Source of the DNA: Flavobacteriales bacterium
Lineage (GTDB): Bacteria > Bacteroidota > Bacteroidia > Flavobacteriales_D > Sanyastnellaceae
Reading direction: 5' to 3'
Assembly (NCBI GenBank): GCA_027491075.1
Contig: JAIXWX010000023.1
Location: 1-47,490, forward strand
Length of the DNA: 47,490 nucleotides
This document shows, piece after piece, positions 9,251 through 17,491 of this stretch; within the stretch, counting starts at the first letter, position 1, and the number at the start of each line of letters is the position of its first letter. Under the pieces are notes generated by a model. It was not told the DNA's origin. It saw only the letters and a list, made by a program, of their open reading frames with translations, and made no database searches. Both the position numbers and the translations under genes were made by a program.

Positions 9251-10753
9251 CTAATCTTTTAAGAACTTCAAAACACTACTTCCCTGATCGTTTTTTAACT
9301 GCGCGAAGTAGAACCCTGAAGAAAGATGCCCCAAGTTGATCTGCTCTCCGTCCTTTGATATTTGCTTGCTAAAAACCATTCTGCCGTCCGTATTAAAAAC
9401 ACTGAGCACATTTGAACCACTTCCAGATGGGATAGAAACAAAAGCATCACGGTGCACCGGATTCGGAAACATTTCAAATGCAGTGGACTTGACTTCCGAG
9501 ACATTTACAGTTGAAGATAGAAACCTTGCGACATAGAGACGCTCTACATCATTTACTAAAATTCCTCCAGTCACCACAAGCCGACCTAAATTATCGATGG
9601 TAAGATCGTTGATGGTGTGAGAACCGCCCCAGTCGGGGAAATACACTCCATTCGAATGAAAGGTCTCATCAGGGCTTCCGTCGGCCTTCAGAGCGGCTAT
9701 GAATGATTGATCAATACCATTTTGAGTATAGTTTCCACTAATTAAAATTCCACCGTTGCCAAATGAATTCAGACTTGTTACCTGAATAAGTTCTGAAGAT
9801 GGAATCACCTCTAATGCAGTTATGCCATCTTCCGAAAATGAAGCATCGGGGGATCCATCGGGCATCAACTGTCGAACATGCACTACACCGTCTCCACCCG
9901 AAGCAACTACGAATTTTCCGTCAGCGGTAATCACCAAATGTCCGTTCGACTCATCTTCTGGCGCCTGGGGCATCTCTAAAGATGTAAAGGAGTAATCAAT
10001 ATTCCCCGATAAGTCCATTTTCAACAAGTTATAATTGGATGTTGCTCCTGTGCCCTGCTCTGAATACATCACTAAAACATACAAGTCCGAATTGAATAAT
10101 TCCATATCGGAGAATCTTCCTTCAAACTCCAACTCAGGCAGTGCATTAAATACTTCATCCGGCAGGCCATCCGCATTCAGTTTGCGAACTGCAGTCGTTC
10201 CCAATGTTGGTTTTATAAAAGCACAATATATGTTTTCATTTTCGTCAACTACATAATCGCTGAAAGGAGAAATTATCAAATTCGATTCACCGTCTCCCTC
10301 GCCAAAAGTAGTTATGGGAAAAAAATTCTGATTTACTTTAAGAAACCGAAAAGAACCAAACGAAAAGTTACTGCGCTCCATGCATATATAGTGGTTGTTC
10401 TCTAGCAGCGTGCAGTGGTATAAATCTTCATTAATAATAAGCGAACTGCCGGAAGAAAAAGTGGTAAAAGTATAAACACCATCACCCGAGAAACCTGCAT
10501 CCATTGATCCCACTGAATTCAACCGGCACACGGCATTGTCTGCGCTTTCGTCACTGGTTGCGGAACCTCCGGCGATAATTCGAAAGTTATTGTTCGTCAA
10601 AACAAATCGACCTCTACTCTCCGGATAGCTTGTTCCGAAACTCGGAACTCTTTTGCCATCTATTCCAAAGTTCTCATCTATAAAAACAGCTTGAGAATAG
10701 CATATTTCGCAAAGAAAAAAAAAGGATAGTAATAGTGTAACGTTCTTTCCCAT
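9251..10753 (-). CDS. Secreted delta-60 repeat protein with T9SS sorting domain
   Basis: The protein has 500 residues. A signal peptide spans about 1-20 (MGKNVTLLLSFFFLCEICYS). The body carries delta-60 repeats, the beta-propeller-like units that begin D-x-x-F-x-x-x-G: DENFGIDGK, DAGFSGDGVYTF, DEVFNALPEL, DASFSEDGITAL and DETFHSNGVYFPDW, alternating with G-x-x-VVTGG strands. Residues about 420-500 are the type A sorting domain (FEMFPNPVHRDAFVSIP ... LSSGFYFAQLKNDQGSSVLKFL). No enzymatic motif is visible; in this family the role is unknown, probably a surface or released structural protein. It has its own TATCTTTG promoter element 18 nt upstream of the ATG and is separated from the next gene downstream by about 135 bp that hold no gene. 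Confidence 0.85.
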   Translation of the reverse strand: MGKNVTLLLSFFFLCEICYSQAVFIDENFGIDGKRVPSFGTSYPESRGRFVLTNNNFRIIAGGSATSDESADNAVCRLNSVGSMDAGFSGDGVYTFTTFSSGSSLIINEDLYHCTLLENNHYICMERSNFSFGSFRFLKVNQNFFPITTFGEGDGESNLIISPFSDYVVDENENIYCAFIKPTLGTTAVRKLNADGLPDEVFNALPELEFEGRFSDMELFNSDLYVLVMYSEQGTGATSNYNLLKMDLSGNIDYSFTSLEMPQAPEDESNGHLVITADGKFVVASGGDGVVHVRQLMPDGSPDASFSEDGITALEVIPSSELIQVTSLNSFGNGGILISGNYTQNGIDQSFIAALKADGSPDETFHSNGVYFPDWGGSHTINDLTIDNLGRLVVTGGILVNDVERLYVARFLSSTVNVSEVKSTAFEMFPNPVHRDAFVSIPSGSGSNVLSVFNTDGRMVFSKQISKDGEQINLGHLSSGFYFAQLKNDQGSSVLKFLKD

Positions 10754-10771
10754 GTAAATAAGTAATTGCTA

Positions 10772-10779
10772 CAAAGATA
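10772..10779 (-). promoter_or_regulatory. TAnnTTTG promoter element of the delta-60 protein gene
   Basis: The minus strand reads TATCTTTG, an exact TAnnTTTG match, 18 nt before the ATG at 10753. No convincing -33 TTG is seen. It separates this cargo gene from the SprE/bactofilin/AtpZ run upstream. Confidence 0.5.
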
Positions 10780-10801
10780 GAAATTCAAGACGAACGACTA
10801 G

Positions 10802-11164
10802 TCACTTACTTAGCTTCATCAGCGCTCTTGACAATAAAAAAGTATAGGAAAAATAGACTACCACCATAGTCAATGCTATAGCTGCTTTATCTGCTTTATT
10901 AAAATAAATAAGCACTCCCACAAAAGAAGCAGTAGCAAGTAGCTTAATAGTGACGGAAGCCATGAATGCTGTAACAAAGCGCTGAGGGCTTTTATTCAAT
11001 GCATCCACTGCATTATTGTAAAGCAAATGAACCAAGATCGAAAAACCTATCACCGCAAAAAACAACGCAGTAGGTAAAGCATGATAATATCGAACAACAG
11101 ACATCGCTATCAATAAGACCAGCGTAACAGCAAGGTTGGACCAAACAAATCGAGACAGTTTCAC
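10802..11164 (-). CDS. Small four-helix membrane protein, AtpI-like position
   Basis: A 120-residue protein with four hydrophobic helices (about 8-24, 32-50, 66-86 and 95-113) and short basic ends; no soluble domain or catalytic motif. It begins with GTG, which overlaps the atpZ stop by 4 nt (GTGA), so translation is probably coupled. Its place directly after an AtpZ gene, where Flavobacteriales usually carry a small membrane protein and then atpB, suggests an assembly or accessory role for the F1Fo ATP synthase. Here, however, no atp structural gene follows. Sequence similarity to AtpI is weak by eye, so the role is inferred from context only. Confidence 0.7.
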   Translation of the reverse strand: MKLSRFVWSNLAVTLVLLIAMSVVRYYHALPTALFFAVIGFSILVHLLYNNAVDALNKSPQRFVTAFMASVTIKLLATASFVGVLIYFNKADKAAIALTMVVVYFSYTFLLSRALMKLSK

Positions 11165-11358
11165 TTCTTTATTAAATCTTTAATGACCGCATACATGGCA
11201 ATTAGGACGCCCAATAAGGAAAGTACTACCGTCCAAATGGGTTTATCGTTTTGTTGATATGCATCTAATCGAATTCCCCCCCATACAGCGAGTCCAATGG
11301 TCACGGCCATTTGCGTAGCCATCCCCGCATAGCGCATCACGTTTTGATTCTTCGACAT
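11161..11358 (-). CDS. atpZ: AtpZ/AtpI family protein
   Basis: A 65-residue protein with two transmembrane helices (about 10-28 and 40-60) joined by a short polar loop with D-x-x-x-x-x-x-KP, the hairpin layout of AtpZ/AtpI (GMATQMAVTIGLAVWGGIRLD). Members of this family associate with the F1Fo ATP synthase and are implicated in c-ring assembly or ion supply. The ATG shares one base with the bactofilin stop, and its own stop overlaps the next gene by 4 nt, so bactofilin, atpZ and the small membrane gene form a tight unit. The gene symbol reflects the family; the function was not tested here. Confidence 0.8.
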   Translation of the reverse strand: MSKNQNVMRYAGMATQMAVTIGLAVWGGIRLDAYQQNDKPIWTVVLSLLGVLIAMYAVIKDLIKK

Positions 11359-11750
11359 TAGACAGCCTCAGCAACACGCGCATCGTCTTTCTTCATATCC
11401 TTAACCTTTGCTCCCATGTTGCAAGCTCCAGTAAAAGACGCTCCTGGCTCAATGCTCAGTTTATCAGTGAAAATATCTCCTTCTACTTTAGCCGTTCCCT
11501 TCAACGATAACAACTGCTGAACATTGACCTTCCCTTTCACTACGCCCTCAATCTCTGCATTTTGACAGGTTATGGTGCCTTCAATCTTGCCAGTGGGCCC
11601 AATCACGCAACGTCCCTTGGTGGATAGATTTCCAACGAAAACACCGTCGATGCGGATATTGGACTCACAACGGATTTCGCCCTCTATAGAAGTTCCTTCT
11701 ACGATGCGATTGATAGCCATGTCTGGCGCTACTTCAGGTGTTCTTGCCAT
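11358..11750 (-). CDS. Bactofilin (polymer-forming cytoskeletal protein)
   Basis: A 130-residue protein whose centre (about 15-115) is the bactofilin beta-helix: repeated short strands with Gly turns (NRIVEGTSIEGEIRCESNIR, DGVFVGNLSTKGRCVIG, GKIEGTITCQNAEIEGVVKG, EGDIFTDKLSIEPGASFTG). The ends are polar and disordered, as usual. Bactofilins polymerise without nucleotide into filaments that scaffold envelope enzymes. The neighbours fit this: a divergent M23 peptidase and the T9SS lipoprotein SprE. It starts 11 bp after the sprE stop and overlaps atpZ by 1 bp. Confidence 0.9.
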   Translation of the reverse strand: MARTPEVAPDMAINRIVEGTSIEGEIRCESNIRIDGVFVGNLSTKGRCVIGPTGKIEGTITCQNAEIEGVVKGKVNVQQLLSLKGTAKVEGDIFTDKLSIEPGASFTGACNMGAKVKDMKKDDARVAEAV

Positions 11751-11761
11751 GCTATTTCGTT

Positions 11762-14449
11762 TTAAAAATTCTCACTATAAAACTGTAAATATGAATCTAG
11801 ATTCTTATTCTTAAACAGGGTAATATAATTGGATTTGGAGATGACAAATGATGTTCTGTCTGCCTCTCCCAAATCCGACATCACTCTGGCCTCACCAGAA
11901 ATAGTATTCAAATACTCCATTGCCGCTGCTGCACCCTGAAAAGGCTTGATCAATATGATGTGATTATTCTTATCCAACAAATTGTTGGTCACTTTATATC
12001 CAGATGAACTAAAATTATTGGCGTTGTAATCGGTAAGCGATGCCTTGGCTTTCGTCATGTCCGTTCCTTGTACCGGAAGAACAAAGGCCACATAAAACTC
12101 TCCGTTCATATCGGTTTTGAAGGTGACCTCTGGAGTGGGTGGATTAGAATTATTAGCTTCACTACCAGCGTTGCCGCTGTTTCCACTATTTCCAGACTCC
12201 GGTATTCCTGCTTCTTTGTTGATGTTCTTAAGTATTTCAGTGGCTCTGTCTGCTTCTTCTGTTCCCTGGCAACTCGACTTAATGGCATTCAATTCTGCAA
12301 CAAAGTTTTCTCGAATACCCAAACTTCCATCTGTATATCCCACGCTCAATGCATGCAGAAGTTTGTACTTGCACTGAAGATGATTGTCTGGCTCTTCTGC
12401 CAACACCTTATTACAAGAGCCTAGTGCTTCTGTATAATTTCTTTGAGAAAATAGCGCGTACACTTCTTGGTAGGCTGCAACTTCTTTCTTGTTTTTTTCA
12501 TCTTGCGCGTCCAGGTATTCTGGGTTGTCGATCAACTTTGCCCAATCGGAACCAGGGTAGCGATTCTTAATTTCTGAGGCCCAATAAACACTAGCACATG
12601 TTTCACACAAAGGGTTCTTCTTATAGTATGCCAACTGCTCCTTATACACCCAGGTGCGGTACAATTGATAATGTGTCATGGGATGAAAATCGCTTTCCTC
12701 CAAATCCAAAATGCACTGTTCCCATGTGTCTAAAGCGTTGTCTGGATCATCCAGCTTTTCTTTATAGATCACACCCGCTCTGTAATATGCCTCGGCCAAA
12801 TCGACTTGCATCTTTTGCATCTTCGCCCCATCTTCACAAGGCAAGTTGCTCTTCAGTTCATCCAAGGTGGGAACTTTATATCTATCCTCAGCGGTTTCTT
12901 GTGGTTCATTGGGATTGGTGGCTACCACGATACTTTCATCGGGAGTTCCAAAATCACGAGATAGGCGCGTGGTCAATCTCCAGTTATCCTTTAAGGGCCT
13001 TTCTCCCCAGTAGTCTTTAAAATTTCGTTGTCCCTTTTCTCTTAATGCTGGGTTATAGGCCCAGAAATTTCCTCCTTGTACACTGGCGGTCGCATTGGTT
13101 TGAGCCTGTGCGGCCAACTCTTCATCTTTTCTTCTTCTTTCTTCCGCTTCTCTTTCTGCGTCCTTAACAGCCTTGCGCAGTGCACGCTCTCGTTGAATTT
13201 CACTCATGCTACAGAGCTTATTCAAGCTATCCGATAATTGAATTTTATCTAAGTACTGCACCAGTTCATTCAAAGACTCAGCGCGAGCCTTTACTTCACG
13301 ATATCGAGGATGGTCAATAGCCATATTCTTCGATGTGCTATCGTAGGCCACTTGCGCGTCTTTGTACTGCCTTTGATCAAAGTACAAATCTGCCAACCGA
13401 AGGAAAGTCTTGGCGCGCATTTTCTTGTTAGAAACGCTGGCCTTCAATGATTCTTCAAAATAAAAAATAGCGGTTGGTCTGTCCTGTTCTTCCAGTGCAA
13501 GATCACCGAGTGCGAAATAAATTTGATCCAAATAGTTCTCATTCTTCTCGTCTTTCAGCATTCTAACGAGCTCCTTCTTGATTTGCTCGCTGTTTCCACC
13601 TCTTCTGCTAAAGCTTAATGCCTTATTGATTTTAGCATAAAACTCTAACTCATAAGGGGGCCTGCTGCGAATGACGGCATCGAAATGCGTCAAGGCATCG
13701 CTACTTCTATTGGAACGCTGGTAAATCTGCGCTAAAATGAAGTGGGGGCGTGCACGATCTCGCTTCTTCGGTATATTATCAATTGCTTTTTCCAATTTCT
13801 TGGCCGCTTCTACCAAATCACCTTGGCGCAAATAAGCATCAGACATCGCCATATAATACTCTGCTACAAGCTGTTTATCATGTTCAGAGGTAGGCTCTGA
13901 GCGATTCAATGCTTGGATGGCCTTGCTGTATTCACCCATTTCAGTATACGCACGAGAAAGCCAAGTTGCACTGCTCAGTTGGGTGTTCTTCTCATCGTAT
14001 TTACCACTGACATACTTGAAGACTTGTTCTGCTTTCTGCCAATTTCTTTTGTAAAAATGACTGCGTCCAATAACCATGTAGTTCTCGTCAATCCACTTGT
14101 TAAATGTCGGACGCTTCTTCTCTTTATTGGCTTCCTTCTTAATGGTGTGCCTATTGATTACCTTCTCACTTTTTTCAATAGCCCGCTCCATTTCTGGAAA
14201 AGATCCTTTCGCCGTTTCCTCTGTCCCAATAATGAACATCGGTAAAATATTATCATAATCGGGTTTGTAGGCTTCTACTATTTTCTTGTACCCCTTTTGA
14301 ATACTCTGATCAGCATTGAAATAACCATTGAAATGGGCTGTTGTGTTGTGATACACTCTATATGAGAAGCCGTCCTTTTGGGTGCTACAAGAAGCCACCA
14401 CCAGCAAAAGGAGCAGGATAAAAGCGGTATGAAGATTTTTAAAACTCAC
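11762..14449 (-). CDS. sprE: T9SS periplasmic lipoprotein SprE/PorW
   Basis: An 895-residue protein from the GTG at 14449. I chose this start because it places a lipoprotein signal at the N-terminus (VSFKNLHTAFILLLLLVVAS, then Cys). A GTG at 14503 would prepend 18 residues and bury the signal. After the lipobox comes the family's opening FSYRVYHNTTAHFNGYFNAD, then many TPR units (about 60-640), a charged coiled region near 420-450 and a C-terminal domain around 780-890. SprE/PorW is required for type IX secretion and gliding and links the outer-membrane translocon to the PorKLMN core. The many sorting-domain proteins in this window are its expected clients. The plus-strand open frames inside it are shadows. 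Confidence 0.9.
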   Translation of the reverse strand: MSFKNLHTAFILLLLLVVASCSTQKDGFSYRVYHNTTAHFNGYFNADQSIQKGYKKIVEAYKPDYDNILPMFIIGTEETAKGSFPEMERAIEKSEKVINRHTIKKEANKEKKRPTFNKWIDENYMVIGRSHFYKRNWQKAEQVFKYVSGKYDEKNTQLSSATWLSRAYTEMGEYSKAIQALNRSEPTSEHDKQLVAEYYMAMSDAYLRQGDLVEAAKKLEKAIDNIPKKRDRARPHFILAQIYQRSNRSSDALTHFDAVIRSRPPYELEFYAKINKALSFSRRGGNSEQIKKELVRMLKDEKNENYLDQIYFALGDLALEEQDRPTAIFYFEESLKASVSNKKMRAKTFLRLADLYFDQRQYKDAQVAYDSTSKNMAIDHPRYREVKARAESLNELVQYLDKIQLSDSLNKLCSMSEIQRERALRKAVKDAEREAEERRRKDEELAAQAQTNATASVQGGNFWAYNPALREKGQRNFKDYWGERPLKDNWRLTTRLSRDFGTPDESIVVATNPNEPQETAEDRYKVPTLDELKSNLPCEDGAKMQKMQVDLAEAYYRAGVIYKEKLDDPDNALDTWEQCILDLEESDFHPMTHYQLYRTWVYKEQLAYYKKNPLCETCASVYWASEIKNRYPGSDWAKLIDNPEYLDAQDEKNKKEVAAYQEVYALFSQRNYTEALGSCNKVLAEEPDNHLQCKYKLLHALSVGYTDGSLGIRENFVAELNAIKSSCQGTEEADRATEILKNINKEAGIPESGNSGNSGNAGSEANNSNPPTPEVTFKTDMNGEFYVAFVLPVQGTDMTKAKASLTDYNANNFSSSGYKVTNNLLDKNNHIILIKPFQGAAAAMEYLNTISGEARVMSDLGEADRTSFVISKSNYITLFKNKNLDSYLQFYSENF

Positions 14450-14562
14450 AAAAATTTGGTTTCTCCCAACGCAGGAATCGCAAAAATATTGGATTTTGAC
14501 CACTTTTCCTTAAAAATCAGCCCAGTTGTGTTTTTATTTGCATTGAAGTAGGCATATTTTGA

Positions 14563-15432
14563 ATGGAGACACCCGTCGCAAATAGAAGGAAACGTATTCT
14601 TAAAAAGCTGAGAAGCCGCTTCAGGCTTATCATATTGAATGAGAAGACGTTTAAGGAGCAATTGAGCTACTCGCTCACTCCCATGAACGTGATTATCATG
14701 TTTGGCGGGCTATTGCTCCTTTTTGGCACGCTCATATACCTTCTGGTGGCATTCACTCCACTCAAAGCATACGTAATCCCTGACTTCACAGACTACTCTT
14801 ACCGAGAAGACGCCAGATTGGCCCGACTTAAAGTAGATAGCTTGATGGAGGTAGCACGGATAAATGAACAATATGTTCAAAATCTTCGCTCGGTCATTAC
14901 GGGTGAAGAATTGAAAAATCAAGCCGATACAGGGACTAAGCAATTTTCAGAAGTAGATCTCAATTATGCCATTACGGATGTGGACGAAGCGGTGCGACAA
15001 CAAATCAGCGCGGGCAACCGCTACGACTTGGACATGGGCGAATCGGAGGAAGACAGCAAAAAGGGATTTCTGCTCTTTAGACCAGTAAATGGGACGATTT
15101 CAAATCGATTCAATCCAAAAGAAAAACATTTTGGAATTGACTTGATTGGCCCGGCCGACGAACCAGTGCGCGCAGTGCTTGACGGAACAGTCGTTCTTGC
15201 CTATTTCACTAGCGACGACGGTAATGTGATTCAAATACAACACCCGAATAATATGGTTTCCGTGTATAAGCACAATTCCGCTCTTCTGAAAAAACAAGGT
15301 GATCGCGTTAAAGCCGGAGAATCCATAGCTTTCATAGGAAATAGCGGTGAGCAAAGCGACGGCCCTCACTTGCATTTCGAGCTTTGGCTAAATGGAATAC
15401 CCGTGGATCCACTTGGATACATCCGAGAATAA
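14563..15432 (+). CDS. M23 family metallopeptidase, membrane-anchored
   Basis: A 289-residue protein: a basic cytoplasmic N-terminus (1-40), one transmembrane helix (about 42-64), an extracytoplasmic coiled segment (80-160) and a LytM/M23 domain (168-285). The zinc ligands are present: His189 and Asp193 in HFGID, and His271 in GPHLHFE. His237 (YKHN) occupies the catalytic position. It is therefore probably an active peptidoglycan endopeptidase of the type that trims cross-links during growth or division. It is divergent from sprE, with about 110 bp between the two starts, and converges on recO, leaving only 5 bp between stop codons. A M23 gene beside sprE/bactofilin is a recurrent arrangement in the order as I recall it. 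Confidence 0.92.
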   Translation: METPVANRRKRILKKLRSRFRLIILNEKTFKEQLSYSLTPMNVIIMFGGLLLLFGTLIYLLVAFTPLKAYVIPDFTDYSYREDARLARLKVDSLMEVARINEQYVQNLRSVITGEELKNQADTGTKQFSEVDLNYAITDVDEAVRQQISAGNRYDLDMGESEEDSKKGFLLFRPVNGTISNRFNPKEKHFGIDLIGPADEPVRAVLDGTVVLAYFTSDDGNVIQIQHPNNMVSVYKHNSALLKKQGDRVKAGESIAFIGNSGEQSDGPHLHFELWLNGIPVDPLGYIRE

Positions 15433-15437
15433 GACCG

Positions 15438-16157
15438 CTACGAAGAATACATTTGACGCAGTACCTCCAAGCTTTTGATTTCTCTCATTTCATCCAAGTG
15501 CAACCTGAAATAGAGAAGTATCAAATCCAAAAGATAATGCCTACCTTCTCCAGTGAGTTTAATGGCATCGGCATCAGAAACACTGCTCTCCGCAAATTTT
15601 TCCCAAATCTCTTTCCAATCTCCCTGCAAATAATGCGGATGGGCTGGTCGCAAGGAAGCGGTAATTCCTTGGGCCAAGTCAAAATACCCATCGGAAGGAT
15701 TTATTCTCAATGGAAAAAAACCATAGTACCGAGTGAGCTGCATCAAAAACCAGAGGTGAAAGTTGCCTACTCTTTCCTTATGATCCAAAAACTGAAGGCT
15801 ATGCTCCAAGAAATGATAGAGTGCCTCGTTCTCATAATCGTCTGCGATGGTTTTGTGAACTATTTCATTCAGAAAGAGCACTACTGAAGCCTTAATTGGA
15901 TCAAATGGAATAGAAACAAATGGGATGGCCATTCGAAGATCTTTGAGTTGCCACAGACCCCTTTGATCCTTTGAAACGGCTGAAAAATCTACAATAATGA
16001 AAGGTTGAAACAAAGGTGTAAGGTTGTTTTTCAACCCCCCACCTGAACGAACTAAAAAGGACTTTAGCCCGAATTTCTCAGTAAAAATACGGATCACCCA
16101 TTGGCGGTCCTTGTATTTAATGGTTTGGAAAACAATTCCTTTTGTACGTTGCTCCAA
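15438..16157 (-). CDS. recO: DNA repair protein RecO
   Basis: A 239-residue protein with the RecO layout: an N-terminal OB fold (TKGIVFQTIKYKDRQWVIRIFTEKFGLKSFLV, residues 5-38) and a helical C-terminal half. RecO helps load RecA on SSB-coated single-stranded DNA in the RecFOR pathway. The frame begins with TTG at 16157; no ATG lies close enough to keep the OB fold intact, and this start gives the usual RecO N-terminus (M-E-Q-R-T-K-G-I-V). The usual zinc-cysteine cluster of many RecO proteins is not visible, which is common in this phylum. It is transcribed away from a 264-bp spacer holding two inverted repeats. Confidence 0.9.
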   Translation of the reverse strand: MEQRTKGIVFQTIKYKDRQWVIRIFTEKFGLKSFLVRSGGGLKNNLTPLFQPFIIVDFSAVSKDQRGLWQLKDLRMAIPFVSIPFDPIKASVVLFLNEIVHKTIADDYENEALYHFLEHSLQFLDHKERVGNFHLWFLMQLTRYYGFFPLRINPSDGYFDLAQGITASLRPAHPHYLQGDWKEIWEKFAESSVSDADAIKLTGEGRHYLLDLILLYFRLHLDEMREIKSLEVLRQMYSS

Positions 16158-16218
16158 TCGATTTTTTTACTTTCTTCGCAGAGAATCTAATCTCTCCGTC
16201 TGTTCACATATTGTGGTT

Positions 16219-16244
16219 AACATTTCAAATACTTTCGAAATGTT
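16219..16244. promoter_or_regulatory. 8-bp inverted repeat upstream of recO
   Basis: AACATTTC (16219-16226) and GAAATGTT (16237-16244) are perfect inverted arms around 10 nt, about 60 bp upstream of the recO TTG start. This could be an operator or a hairpin in a recO leader; no regulator is identifiable. The rest of the 264-bp spacer (16158-16421) holds only this repeat and the hairpin near 16384. Confidence 0.35.
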
Positions 16245-16371
16245 CCACTCAAAAATTCGAAGATATTTGATTCCGATTACACTTGAACACTAGTCCTTAC
16301 ACGGACACTTCTTGAATAGTGAATAAGTTACATCGTCCGAAAGGGCGGTGTATGTTTAAAGTTAGGTTAGG

Positions 16372-16396
16372 CAGGGCAATCCTTTGGGTTGCCCTG
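16372..16396 (-). terminator. Hairpin downstream of the ompA-family gene
   Basis: CAGGGCAA (16372-16379) pairs perfectly with TTGCCCTG (16389-16396) around a 9-nt loop, 25 bp past the stop of the OmpA-family gene. The T-rich flank (TTACTTTCT) is on the plus-strand side, so the match to an intrinsic terminator for the minus-strand gene is imperfect. It may instead be a 3'-stabilising stem. Confidence 0.45.
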
Positions 16397-16421
16397 TTAC
16401 TTTCTAACCTATTCTATACTC

Positions 16422-17408
16422 TTATTCGTTGATCATTTTATACAACTCGCCAAGATCCGGCTGTAGAATGATCTCAATTCTTCTATTCTTTGCTTTATCT
16501 GGACTTACTGGCATGAACTCGCTTCGACCAGATGCTACAAGATTGGTAGATTTCATATTGCTGTTTGCAAGCATAATCTTTACAACTTCTGTTGCTCTCA
16601 ACACGCTCAACTCCCAATTATCTCTAGGGGGAGCGGTGGAAGAAAGTTTATCTGTGTCGGTGTGCCCTTCTACATACACTTGCATGTCTACTTCGTTCTC
16701 AATGGCTTCCGCCAAGTCAACAAGGGCTTTTCTTCCGTTTGGATCTACTTGGGTAGAACCCGATGCGAATAAGAGCTTTGCTTCCATACTCACATACACG
16801 CGCCCGTCTTTCTCGGTAACCGTTAAGCCTTTATCTCTGAAACCCAAGAGTGCATTTTGAACCTTGTCCTTTAATGCCGAAGAAGCTTCTTTCTGCGCGT
16901 TTAGAAGATCTTCCAGCTCTTTCATTTTTACCTCTCTTTCCTTCAAATCGGTATTCGCTTTGTCGATAGCAGCCTGCTTCACATTCAAGTCTTTCTCCAA
17001 TGTCTTGAGCATGTCTTCCTTTTTTTGCAAAGCTTCTTGAGCTTTGGAAAGCTCCGTTGCCAACTTCTGATTTTCTCCAGTAGCCTGACTCAGAAGCTCG
17101 TTGCTTTTCTTAGAAAGAATATCATTCAATTCATTGATTTTATCATACTGAATTTTTAATTGTCTATACTGCTTTCCCATATCAGCAGTATCAATTCTTA
17201 ACTCTTCCAATTCCTTATTGCGCACACCCAAATCGCTCGTAAGCTCCTTTTCTTTTGCTTCTAACGATTCTTTATCTTTTTTTAGTTGATCGTTTTCAGA
17301 AACCAACGAGTTCTTCTTGGCTTCTAGATCCGTGTATTTGCGATGACTCACGCAACTTGTGGCAAGCATGGATAGCGCAATGCCGCAAACGAGTATTAAT
17401 TGCTTCAT
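16422..17408 (-). CDS. OmpA family peptidoglycan-binding lipoprotein
   Basis: A 328-residue protein. A lipoprotein signal (MKQLILVCGIALSMLATS, then Cys) is followed by a long heptad coiled coil, about residues 25-185 and rich in Lys, Glu, Leu and Gln. The OmpA C-like domain spans about 205-318 (VYVSMEAKLLFASGSTQVD, YVEGHTDTD, NWELSVLRATEVVKIML, GRSEFMPVSPDKAKNRRIEI). The conserved Asp and Arg that hold the diaminopimelate of peptidoglycan are present (DTD and NRRIEI). It likely tethers the outer membrane to the cell wall, with the coiled coil as a spacer. It is a single gene with a hairpin after it. Confidence 0.92.
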   Translation of the reverse strand: MKQLILVCGIALSMLATSCVSHRKYTDLEAKKNSLVSENDQLKKDKESLEAKEKELTSDLGVRNKELEELRIDTADMGKQYRQLKIQYDKINELNDILSKKSNELLSQATGENQKLATELSKAQEALQKKEDMLKTLEKDLNVKQAAIDKANTDLKEREVKMKELEDLLNAQKEASSALKDKVQNALLGFRDKGLTVTEKDGRVYVSMEAKLLFASGSTQVDPNGRKALVDLAEAIENEVDMQVYVEGHTDTDKLSSTAPPRDNWELSVLRATEVVKIMLANSNMKSTNLVASGRSEFMPVSPDKAKNRRIEIILQPDLGELYKMINE

Positions 17409-17491
17409 ATATGATTAATTATTGAGCAAAATTGACTTAATTTTTTAAGAAAAAAACAAGAAAGGACGAATAATTTTGAACCGACTCGATG

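Noticed and set aside
12598-13020. Plus-strand open frames of 110-140 codons inside sprE
   Set aside because: They lack start signals and domains, and they mirror the clear TPR-rich SprE frame.
16208-16222. Possible DnaA box (TGTGGTTAA) in the recO/ompA spacer as a sign of oriC
   Set aside because: It is one mismatch from the consensus and isolated; there is no dnaA gene and no AT-rich unwinding run nearby.
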